DNA of 64,000 nt from positions 1 through 64,000 of the forward strand of contig JAYOKZ010000003.1 in assembly GCA_038120095.1 (NCBI GenBank), in the 5' to 3' direction. Within the stretch, counting starts at the first letter, position 1; each line of letters starts with the position of its first letter. The notes beneath the pieces are model-generated. The model made no database searches. It had not been told where the DNA came from and worked only from the letters and a program-made list of their open reading frames with translations. Shown one piece after another: positions 17,602 to 25,480 of the stretch. The DNA is from UBA2589 sp038120095 (lineage in GTDB: Bacteria > Gemmatimonadota > Gemmatimonadetes > Longimicrobiales > Gaopeijiaceae). A program made the position numbers and the translations under genes.

Positions 17602-19188
17602 ATGATCAATCGAACGACTGTGCTGATCGTGACCGTGCTCGGGCTCGTGGCTGTACCGCGAGCCGAAGCGCAGCGCCTCGCCGACAGCGACCCGATCCTG
17701 CAGAGGATCTGGGACGAAGGGATGAACAACTCCCAGTTCGCGCAGCTCACTCAGGTACTCCTGGACGAAATCGGACCACGCCTGACGGGGTCACCCCAGA
17801 TGGAGCGGGCGCAAGCGTGGGCCGTCGAGACGCTGCGCTCGTGGGGCGTGGAGGCGGATCTCGAGCAATACGGGACCTGGGAGGGCTGGGATCGGGGGGT
17901 GAGTCACGTCGATCTGATCTCGCCGCGCGTGCGATCCCTCGAGGGGAGGATCCTCGCGTGGAGCCCGGGGACCGGCGGACGTCCCGTCGAGGGGGGCGTT
18001 ACGTACCTGCCGGAGATCAATGCCCCTGCGGACTGGGATCGTTTTCTCGGCACCGTGGAGGGGAAGTGGGTCATGATGTCGTTCCCGGAGCCGACGTGCC
18101 GGGCCAGCGAACAATGGGATGAGTTCGCCATGGAAGGCTCGATGGAGCGCATGGTCGAGGCACGGACCATCGGTCAGCGCCGCTGGAATGCCAGTCTGGC
18201 CAACACGGGCTCTCAGGATCCGCGTCGCAGGGATCTGCACCGGCAGCTCGAGGAGTCCGGCGCAGCAGGCATCATCACCTCGCAGTGGCCGGGCTCCTAT
18301 GGTACGACCCGGGTCTTCAACGCGTACAACCGGGACACCCCGACCTTCGAGCTCGGCTGCGAGGACTACGGGCTCGTGCATCGGCTTGCGGCCAATGGTC
18401 AGGAACCCTTGCTGCGGCTCACCGCCGAGGCCGAAAACCGCGGTGAGGTCCCGGTCTTCAACGTGATCGGTGAGATCCCGGGAACTCAGTGGCCGGATCA
18501 GTACGTCATGCTGTCCGCTCACTTCGACTCGTGGGAGGGCGGGTCCGGAGCGACGGACAATGGATCAGGGTCTGTTCTGATGATGGAAACGATGCGCATC
18601 CTTAGGGAAGCGTATCCGAATCCGAAACGTACGATCCTGATCGGGCTCTGGAATGGCGAGGAGCAGGGGTTGAACGGTTCACGCGCCTACACCGAGGATC
18701 ACCCCGAGGTGGTGGAGGGCCTTCAGGCGCTCTGGAACCAGGACAACGGAACCGGTCGGATCGTACGCCTGTCCACTCAGGGTCTGGTCGGTGCGGTTCC
18801 CTCCGTCGCGCGGTGGATGTCCCGGGTGCCCTTCGAGGTCGGGCAGCATGTCGAACTCGACCTGCCGGGAACCCCGGGGGGAGGTGGCTCGGACTACGCA
18901 TCATTCGTCTGCCACGGCGCGCCGGGCTTCAGCCTTGGAGCCCTCTCCTGGGATTACGGGTCGCACACATGGCATACCCACCGAGACACGTACGACAAGC
19001 TGATCTTCGACGACCTGAAGAACAACGCGGTGCTGACCGCGTCGCTCACCTATCTGGCGGCGGAGGATCCAGAGTTCGTGGATCGAGCACGCCGCTCGGT
19101 CATCCCCGGCCGGAACGGTCAGCCGGGTCAGTGGCCGACGTGTACGCCTGCCACACGGCGGTCCTCGGATAGCCCCAGAATGCAGTAG
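17602..19188 (+). CDS. exported M28-family zinc peptidase with PA domain
   Basis: Protein of 528 residues with a signal peptide ending near PRAEAQ. The arrangement is that of M28 aminopeptidase/carboxypeptidase Q-like enzymes: an N-terminal part, an inserted PA-like domain (about 120-270) and a zinc catalytic domain. Dinuclear zinc ligands appear in order: H and D in SAHFDSWEGGSGATDNGSG, the catalytic/ligand Glu pair in GLWNGEEQGLNGS, an Asp in ALWNQDNGTGR, and a final His in GSHTWHTHRDTYDKL. It probably degrades peptides in the periplasm. The ATG at 17602 follows a GAAGAAGAG ribosome binding site and opens directly into the signal peptide. Confidence 0.93.
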   Translation: MINRTTVLIVTVLGLVAVPRAEAQRLADSDPILQRIWDEGMNNSQFAQLTQVLLDEIGPRLTGSPQMERAQAWAVETLRSWGVEADLEQYGTWEGWDRGVSHVDLISPRVRSLEGRILAWSPGTGGRPVEGGVTYLPEINAPADWDRFLGTVEGKWVMMSFPEPTCRASEQWDEFAMEGSMERMVEARTIGQRRWNASLANTGSQDPRRRDLHRQLEESGAAGIITSQWPGSYGTTRVFNAYNRDTPTFELGCEDYGLVHRLAANGQEPLLRLTAEAENRGEVPVFNVIGEIPGTQWPDQYVMLSAHFDSWEGGSGATDNGSGSVLMMETMRILREAYPNPKRTILIGLWNGEEQGLNGSRAYTEDHPEVVEGLQALWNQDNGTGRIVRLSTQGLVGAVPSVARWMSRVPFEVGQHVELDLPGTPGGGGSDYASFVCHGAPGFSLGALSWDYGSHTWHTHRDTYDKLIFDDLKNNAVLTASLTYLAAEDPEFVDRARRSVIPGRNGQPGQWPTCTPATRRSSDSPRMQ

Positions 19189-19263
19189 ACCGCACACTTC
19201 GGGTGATTCGATCCCGGCCTCCGGGATCAGTTCACCTCCGTTTTGAATTCAACCGCAGCAAAC

Positions 19264-20754
19264 ATGAGCTCAATCGTTCAGAACTACGTCGGAGGAGGTT
19301 GGCGAACGGCCTCTTCCTCCGAGACGCTGTCGATCAGGAATCCCGCCTCCGGGAGCGAGATCGGACAGGTTCCCCTCTCGAATGCCGCAGACGTCGATGC
19401 GGCCGTACAGGCGGCGAAGGCCGCATTCCCCTCCTGGCGGGCGACGCCGTCGCCGGTGCGTGCCCGCATCCTCTTTCGGCTCAAGGCGCTTCTCGAAGAG
19501 CACAAGGAAGACCTCGCCGTCCAGCTCACGAAGGAGCACGGCAAGATCCTCGCGGAGACCCGTGGGGAAGTTCAGAGGGGCATCGAAAACGTCGAGCATG
19601 CGTGTGGAATTCCGACCCTCATGATGGGTGACACCGTCGAGGAGATTTCGGCCGGTATCGACTCCGCGTCGTGGCGGCAGCCGCTCGGGGTCTTCGGGAT
19701 CATCACGCCGTACAATTTTCCGGTCATGATCCCGCTCTGGTTCTGGCCCTATGCGGTCGCGACCGGGAACACGGTCGTGCTCAAGCCAAGTGAGCAGGAT
19801 CCACTGACACACCAGAAGATCGTCGAATTGGCGCGGGAAGCCGGGCTGCCGGACGGGGTGCTCAACGTCGTTCACGGCGGGAGAGAGGTCGTGGAGACGA
19901 TGTGTGATCACCCGGATATCGTGGGTGTCTCCTTCGTGGGCTCCAGCGATGTCGCGAAAATCGTGTACACACGCGCAGCTGCGGCCGGAAAGCGTGTTCA
20001 GACGCTTGGCGGCGCCAAGAACTTCCTGATCGTGCTGCCGGACGCGGATATGGACGCCACTCTGGATGCCTGCGCCGGGTCGATCTTCGGGTCGAGTGGC
20101 CAGCGCTGTCTCGCGGGCAGTGTCGTGGTCGGCATCGGCGATGCCCATGCCCAGATCCGTGATCGGATTCTGGACTATGCGTCGTCGATCCGGATCGGGG
20201 ACGGTCTCGATGCCGCGACCCAGATGGGTCCTGTCATCTCCGGCCCTCATCGCGATCGGGTGAACGCCTTCATCGATCAGGGCGTGGCCGACGGCGCGAA
20301 ACTGTCGCTCGACGGGCGGGGAGCGTCGGTCGAGGGTCTGGAAGGCGGTTACTGGGTCGGACCCACGGTCTTCGAAGACGTCACACCCGACATGTCGATC
20401 GGGAGTGAGGAGATCTTCGGCCCCGTGGCGAGCATCAATCGCGCCGACAGCGTGGAGGACGCGATCGCGATGATGCACCAGAATCGCTATGGCAACGCGT
20501 GCTCGCTGTTTACGACCAGTGGGCATGCGGCACGAGAGTTCCGCTATCAGGCGGGGATCAGCATGATCGGGATCAACATCGGGGTGGCAGCACCCATGGC
20601 GTTCTTCCCGTTCGGCGGCTCGAGGCAGTCGTTCTTCGGGGATCTCAAGGCGGCCGGGAAGGACGGAATCTCGTTCTTCACCGACCAGCGGGTGGTGATC
20701 TCCCGCTGGTCCGCGGTGAAGGCCGATCCGCACAATCTGCCGAAGTCCGGCTGA
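19264..20754 (+). CDS. mmsA: CoA-acylating (methyl)malonate-semialdehyde dehydrogenase
   Basis: Protein of 496 residues of the aldehyde dehydrogenase superfamily, MmsA branch. This enzyme oxidises methylmalonate or malonate semialdehyde to propionyl-CoA or acetyl-CoA with loss of CO2, in valine, beta-alanine, thymine and myo-inositol breakdown. Diagnostic segments are TPYNFPVMIPLWFWPYA, QTLGGAKNFLIVLPDAD and the catalytic Cys in SSGQRCLAGS. The ATG at 19264 is chosen over an upstream TTG at 19243. The next gene is a class III aminotransferase 44 bp downstream, suggesting the pair converts a beta-amino acid to acyl-CoA. Confidence 0.94.
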   Translation: MSSIVQNYVGGGWRTASSSETLSIRNPASGSEIGQVPLSNAADVDAAVQAAKAAFPSWRATPSPVRARILFRLKALLEEHKEDLAVQLTKEHGKILAETRGEVQRGIENVEHACGIPTLMMGDTVEEISAGIDSASWRQPLGVFGIITPYNFPVMIPLWFWPYAVATGNTVVLKPSEQDPLTHQKIVELAREAGLPDGVLNVVHGGREVVETMCDHPDIVGVSFVGSSDVAKIVYTRAAAAGKRVQTLGGAKNFLIVLPDADMDATLDACAGSIFGSSGQRCLAGSVVVGIGDAHAQIRDRILDYASSIRIGDGLDAATQMGPVISGPHRDRVNAFIDQGVADGAKLSLDGRGASVEGLEGGYWVGPTVFEDVTPDMSIGSEEIFGPVASINRADSVEDAIAMMHQNRYGNACSLFTTSGHAAREFRYQAGISMIGINIGVAAPMAFFPFGGSRQSFFGDLKAAGKDGISFFTDQRVVISRWSAVKADPHNLPKSG

Positions 20755-20798
20755 CAGCTGACCCTGTACGAAGACGACGACGTCAAAGGATCTGCACG

Positions 20799-22118
20799 AT
20801 GACTGCACCAGCACTCGCACACGGCGTGACCAGCGCCGAGACCATCCATGGGCGAGAGGAGTTTCTGCTGCCCGGGATGCTCCATCTCTACGAGGAGCCG
20901 CTCGTCCTCGTCGACGGTGAGGGCGTTCGGGTCAAGGATCCGGAAGGAAATGAGTACCTGGACCTCTTCGCCGGAATTCTGACGACTTCGGTCGGCCACC
21001 GGAATCCGCGGGTCGTGGACGCCACGATCGCACAGATGCAGAAGATCGGGCACATCTCCACACTCTACGAAAACGAGATTCACATCGAGGCGGCACGAAA
21101 GATCGCCGACATTGCACCGGGGGCGCTCAAGCGGACGTTCTTCAGCAATTCGGGGACCGAGGCGATCGAGACCGCGCTCATGATGGCGTGCCTGGCGACG
21201 GGCCGCAGCGAGATCATCGCGTTGCGCGTCGGTTATCACGGTCGCTCGTTCATGGCGACGAGCGTGACGGCCCATTCCGGCTGGCGGCCACTGGCGACCC
21301 CTGTCGCCGGGATCAAGCACGCAAAGTCGCCCAACCTCTATCGCTGCCCCTTCAAGACGCCGTGCGACGATACATGCGTCGACAGGTTTGTCGACGACCT
21401 CGAAGAGGTGATCGTCACGACGACGAATGGCCGACCTGCGGCATTCATCGCCGAGACGATCATGGGGGTCGCTGGATACGTCGTACCACCGATGGGGTAC
21501 TTCGAAAAGGCGGCCGAGGTCATCCGGCACTACGGTGGCCTGCTCATCATCGACGAGGTGCAGGCCGGCTTCGGACGATGCGGGGAGCACTGGTTCGGGA
21601 TCCAGCACCACGGTGTCGAGCCGGACATCATGGTCATGGCGAAGGGGATCGCGAACGGCGCCCCCGTCGGGGCGACGATCACCACCGACGACATCGCGCA
21701 TCGCTGGCAGGGCAAGCACATCTCGACGTTCGGTGGGAATCCGGTGTCGATGGCGGCTCTCTGCGCCACGCAGGACGAACTGCGCGATCATGACGCGCCC
21801 GGCAACGCCAGCGCGCGGGGAGCTCAGCTTCGCGCGGCGCTCGAGGAGATGCAGGGGCGTCACCCCTGGATGGGCGACATCCGGGGAATGGGTCTCATGC
21901 AGGCAATCGAGATCGTGAAGGACCCGGTCTCCAAGGAGCCCGACCTTGCCCGTACGAAGAAATTGATGGAAGCATCGCGCGAAGAAGGCGTGCTGATTGG
22001 TCTCGGCGGACTGCATGGCACCGTCGTACGAATCGGACCGTCGCTCCTGATCTCGGAGGCGGAGATGGCGGAGGGCATCGAGAAGCTGGGGAGGGCCATC
22101 GACAGGGTGGGTGACTGA
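20799..22118 (+). CDS. class III PLP aminotransferase, AGXT2-like
   Basis: Protein of 439 residues that transfers an amino group using pyridoxal phosphate. Fold type I class III features are present: NSGTEAIETALMMA, the aromatic YHGRS stacking motif, the PLP Asp in LLIIDEVQAGFGR, and the Schiff-base Lys in VMAKGIANGAPVG. The whole is closest in style to alanine-glyoxylate aminotransferase 2 and beta-alanine/beta-aminoisobutyrate-pyruvate aminotransferases, which fits the mmsA gene upstream. The ATG at 20799 has an AAAGGAT ribosome binding site. A Cys-rich insert (RCPFKTPCDDTC, about 181-192) could bind a metal or form disulfides. Substrate assignment is inference from context. Confidence 0.92.
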   Translation: MTAPALAHGVTSAETIHGREEFLLPGMLHLYEEPLVLVDGEGVRVKDPEGNEYLDLFAGILTTSVGHRNPRVVDATIAQMQKIGHISTLYENEIHIEAARKIADIAPGALKRTFFSNSGTEAIETALMMACLATGRSEIIALRVGYHGRSFMATSVTAHSGWRPLATPVAGIKHAKSPNLYRCPFKTPCDDTCVDRFVDDLEEVIVTTTNGRPAAFIAETIMGVAGYVVPPMGYFEKAAEVIRHYGGLLIIDEVQAGFGRCGEHWFGIQHHGVEPDIMVMAKGIANGAPVGATITTDDIAHRWQGKHISTFGGNPVSMAALCATQDELRDHDAPGNASARGAQLRAALEEMQGRHPWMGDIRGMGLMQAIEIVKDPVSKEPDLARTKKLMEASREEGVLIGLGGLHGTVVRIGPSLLISEAEMAEGIEKLGRAIDRVGD

Positions 22119-22243
22119 TGCCGCTCGACGCCTGGATCCTTCTCTTCGCCTCCGTGGGCCTCGGTCTGGGGGTGGAAGTGGCGTTTCGGCGGGCTCGAAG
22201 GCGTGACTCGGGAACACCCCGAGGGAAGGGAGGGGAACGTTGA
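22118..22243 (+). CDS. 41-residue single-helix membrane protein, putative symporter accessory subunit
   Basis: The ATG shares its first base with the stop of the aminotransferase (TGATG), and its stop overlaps the TTG start of the symporter (TTGA). The 41 residues comprise one hydrophobic helix (WILLFASVGLGLGVEVAF) followed by a strongly basic tail (RRARRRD...KGGER). Such tiny proteins directly upstream of sodium/solute symporters are known as symporter small accessory proteins; the assignment here rests on size, topology and position. The start/stop overlaps on both sides and the in-frame fit argue that it is real. A random open frame of this length cannot be fully excluded. Confidence 0.7.
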   Translation: MPLDAWILLFASVGLGLGVEVAFRRARRRDSGTPRGKGGER

Positions 22244-23718
22244 CCTCTGCGACCATCCTCGGGGTCGTCATCGGCTACCTCCTGATCCTGCTCGCGATCG
22301 GATTCTGGGGCGGTCGGGACTCCGGCGATCTCAAGGGCTACTACGTCGCCGGAAAGAAGCTTCCATCGTGGGTGATCGCGTTCAGTTCGAACGCGACCGG
22401 CGAGAGTGCGTGGCTCCTGCTGGGCCTCACCGGCATGGGGTACGCCATCGGCGTTCACGCCTTCTGGATCATCATGGGCGAGGTGCTGGGCGTTGCCTGC
22501 GCGTGGGTCTGGGTGGCGCGCCCGTTCAAGGAGTACACGGATCGATACGACGCGATCACGGTTCCTGACTACCTGACCGAGCGATTCCGGGATACTTCGA
22601 ACGCCTTCCGGTGGCTCTCGGCGGTCATCATCCTCAGCATGGTCATGGCCTACACGGCTGCGCAGCTTACGGCATCGGGCAAGGCCTTCGACTCCTTTCT
22701 TGGCACGGGCTACACGCAGGGGGTCTGGATCGGACTCGCCATCGTCCTGTTCTACACGACGGTCGGCGGCTTCAAGGCGGTGGCGTACTCGGACTTCGTG
22801 CAGGGCGTCCTGATGCTCGGCTGTCTTCTGATGCTTCCAGTGGTCGGGATCGCCAACGCCGGCGGTTGGGGTGAGATGATCACCAACCTGAGGGCGCAGG
22901 ATCCGGCCCTTCTCGACCCGATGGGCTCCTACGGCCTCTCACTGGCCGGTGTGATCAGTGCTGCCGGTTCGGTGGCGATCGGGCTCGCCTTCCTCGGGTC
23001 CCCGCAGCTTCTGACACGATTCATGGCAGCGCGTGACCAGAAGCAGATCGTCGACGGGGGCTTCTGGGCTGTCCTCTGCGTCATTGGCTTCGACGTGGGT
23101 GCGGTCTTCGGCGGCATGGCCGGGAGGACCCTCTTTCCGGGTCTTGCCGACCCCGAGACCATCCTCCCACAGATGAGCGCCGAGTTTTTTCCAGCGTTCT
23201 TCACCGGAATTTTCCTGGTCGTCGTGCTCGCAGCGATCATGTCGACCGTCGATTCCCTGCTGATTCTGGCCTCGTCGGTCGTGGTGCGGGACATCGTTCA
23301 GAAGTCGCTCGGTTCGGCAGCATCGGAGCGCAGCCTGTCACTTCTCGGCAAGGGCGTGACGGTCGTGATCGGAGCGGTCGGCCTCGTCGTCGCTCTGCTC
23401 GAGGTGCGAGTCATTTTCGACTTCGTGCTCTTCGCGTGGTCGGGGATCGCGTGCGCGTTCACACCGATCGTGCTGTGTTCGCTCTTCTGGAAGGGGACCA
23501 CACGGGAGGGCGCGATCGCCGGCATGGTCGGGGGGTTCGCAACCACCGTGATCTGGGTCCGGATGTTCAAGGCGGACTTTTACGATCTGTACGAAATGAT
23601 CCCGGGTTTCTTCGCCGGTCTGACCATCTGCATTGTGGTCAGTCTCGTCACGAAACCTGACGGTGAAGCGGTCGCGGAGTTCGAGTCGGTTCGGGATTCC
23701 GTTGGACCCGTGTTCTAG
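22240..23718 (+). CDS. sodium:solute symporter (SSS family)
   Basis: Protein of 492 residues with about 13 hydrophobic segments, a PutP/PanF-type sodium symporter of the inner membrane. Typical SSS features are the N-terminal GYLLILLAIGFWGGRDSGDLKGYYVAGKK region (read in parts), SSNATGESAWLLLGLTG in helix 2 and the ATG-like SAWLLL Na+ site, and ATIMSTVDSLLILASSVVVRDI-type residues in helix 9. It starts with TTG at 22240 behind a strong GGGAAGGGAGGGG ribosome binding site and overlaps the microprotein stop. Its position after mmsA and the aminotransferase suggests uptake of a beta-amino acid or related compound. Confidence 0.93.
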   Translation: MTSATILGVVIGYLLILLAIGFWGGRDSGDLKGYYVAGKKLPSWVIAFSSNATGESAWLLLGLTGMGYAIGVHAFWIIMGEVLGVACAWVWVARPFKEYTDRYDAITVPDYLTERFRDTSNAFRWLSAVIILSMVMAYTAAQLTASGKAFDSFLGTGYTQGVWIGLAIVLFYTTVGGFKAVAYSDFVQGVLMLGCLLMLPVVGIANAGGWGEMITNLRAQDPALLDPMGSYGLSLAGVISAAGSVAIGLAFLGSPQLLTRFMAARDQKQIVDGGFWAVLCVIGFDVGAVFGGMAGRTLFPGLADPETILPQMSAEFFPAFFTGIFLVVVLAAIMSTVDSLLILASSVVVRDIVQKSLGSAASERSLSLLGKGVTVVIGAVGLVVALLEVRVIFDFVLFAWSGIACAFTPIVLCSLFWKGTTREGAIAGMVGGFATTVIWVRMFKADFYDLYEMIPGFFAGLTICIVVSLVTKPDGEAVAEFESVRDSVGPVF

Positions 23719-23731
23719 CGAAGGAGGCACG

Positions 23732-25402
23732 ATGTCGGAGGTAGATCGAAGGCAATTTCTCGGGCTCGGCGCGGCTGCTGCCGCGGCCGGCCTCGCAACG
23801 GGTTGTGCATCCGGGAGTGGAGACGGTAGCGCGCCGGATCTGATCGTGGTGAACGGCAATGTGCTCACTCAGGACGATGCGCAGCCGAACGCGGAAGCGT
23901 TTGCGATTCGAAACGAGCGCTTCGTGGCGGTGGGGTCCACGTCGGACGTACGCAACCTGGCAGGCCCGAATACCACCGTGCTCGACGCCTCGGGCATGAC
24001 GGTCGTGCCGGGCTTCATCGACGCGCATTCCCACCCGTCGGGTGCGGGGCTGAACGAGCTGCGGAACGTCAACACGAACCTGGGGTCGGTCGCGCGAATT
24101 CAGGAGGCGCTGCGGGAGCGAGCGGCGTCCACACCGCCCGGCGAGTGGATCGTCGGGTTCATGTACGACGACACGAAGCAGGAGGAAGGCCGTCCGCTCA
24201 ATCGCATGGATCTGGACGCCGTGAGCACGGAGCATCCGATCGTCGTCGGGCACCGTGGAGGCCACACGGGCGTCTACAACTCGAAGGCCTTCGAACTCGC
24301 GGGGGTGACGGCGGAGACCCGGGATCCCTTCGGGGGTCACTTCTACCGGGAAGACGGTGAACTGACCGGAAAGGTCGCAGAGCGTGCGCGGGCGGTATTC
24401 GATGTGCCGAGTGGCTCGACGCCGGAGGAGCGGGCAAGGGGCGTCGGCGTGATCTGCCAGAAGATGAATGCCTCTGGACTCACCTCCGTGCATCAGGCGG
24501 GGACGTCACGAAGTGACTTCATTGCCTATCAGGATGCTCGAGCCAATGGTGATCTTTCACTCCGCATGAACCTGATGGCTCGGGGCGCGACCTTCCCCGC
24601 CTTGATGCAGGCGGGTGTTCGAACCGGCATGGGTGACGAATGGCTTCGGATCGGGCCTGTGAAGTTTGCAGCCGATGGCTCGGCTTCAGAGCGAACGATG
24701 GCGATGAGCACGCCGTACGCAGGCCGTCCCGACGATTTCGGGATCCTGACGATGACCCAGGACGAGATCCACGAGGTAGTGGAACAGGCGCACCGGGCGG
24801 GGTGGCAGGTCGCCATCCACGCGAATGGCGACGTGACGATCGACATGGTGCTCAATGCCTATGAGCGGATGGCGAGCGAGTACCCACGCGCGGATGCGCG
24901 CCACCGCCTCGAGCACTGCTCGCTCGTGAATCCGGAACTCCTTCGCCGGATTGCGGACGGCGGATACATCCCTGCGCCGTTCTACACCTACGCCCACTAC
25001 CATGGGGAGAAGTGGATCGAGTACGGCGAGGAGAAGATGGAGTGGATGTTCGCGCACAAGTCGTTCATGGACTACGGCATCATGGTCGCCCCGGCGTCCG
25101 ATCACAGTCCCGGCCCCTACGAGCCTCTCATGGCACTCCAGTCCATGGTGACGCGCAAGGACTTCTCCGGCCGCATCTGGGGGGGGAGTCAGCGAGTAAC
25201 CCTCGATCAGGCGATGAAGATCTGTACCATGCACGGCGCGTATGCATCGCATGAGGAAGGGGTGAAGGGATCGATCACGTCAGGAAAGCTGGGCGACTTC
25301 GTGTTCCTGGCTGAAAGTCCGTACGACGTCGATCCGGACAGAATCAAGGACATCCAGATCGTCCGTACGGCGATCGGCGGCAGGGCCGTCTACGAGGCGT
25401 AG
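23732..25402 (+). CDS. exported amidohydrolase, YtcJ-like
   Basis: Protein of 556 residues starting at the ATG at 23732 (AAGGAGG ribosome binding site). The N-terminus carries a twin-arginine motif (DRRQFLGLG), an alanine-rich helix and a lipobox ending in Cys (LATGC), so a folded, lipid-anchored, Tat-exported enzyme is likely. The rest is an amidohydrolase-superfamily metal-dependent hydrolase: DLIVVNGNV beta-sandwich start, FIDAHSHPSG with the metal HxH, HANGD, RLEHC, and SDHSPGPYEP. The YtcJ group has no firm substrate. It follows the symporter gene by 13 bp and could share its transcript. Confidence 0.92.
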   Translation: MSEVDRRQFLGLGAAAAAAGLATGCASGSGDGSAPDLIVVNGNVLTQDDAQPNAEAFAIRNERFVAVGSTSDVRNLAGPNTTVLDASGMTVVPGFIDAHSHPSGAGLNELRNVNTNLGSVARIQEALRERAASTPPGEWIVGFMYDDTKQEEGRPLNRMDLDAVSTEHPIVVGHRGGHTGVYNSKAFELAGVTAETRDPFGGHFYREDGELTGKVAERARAVFDVPSGSTPEERARGVGVICQKMNASGLTSVHQAGTSRSDFIAYQDARANGDLSLRMNLMARGATFPALMQAGVRTGMGDEWLRIGPVKFAADGSASERTMAMSTPYAGRPDDFGILTMTQDEIHEVVEQAHRAGWQVAIHANGDVTIDMVLNAYERMASEYPRADARHRLEHCSLVNPELLRRIADGGYIPAPFYTYAHYHGEKWIEYGEEKMEWMFAHKSFMDYGIMVAPASDHSPGPYEPLMALQSMVTRKDFSGRIWGGSQRVTLDQAMKICTMHGAYASHEEGVKGSITSGKLGDFVFLAESPYDVDPDRIKDIQIVRTAIGGRAVYEA

Positions 25403-25480
25403 ATCGATGGCAGCCCGCTTCAGGGTCGCCGTGAGGGGGAGGTGTGGGAGGTTTTCGACGAGAAGCTCGAGGAACAGACG

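Noticed and set aside
19270..22271. Two minus-strand frames of 516 and 574 codons
   Set aside because: Both are antisense to mmsA and the aminotransferase, whose motifs are unambiguous.
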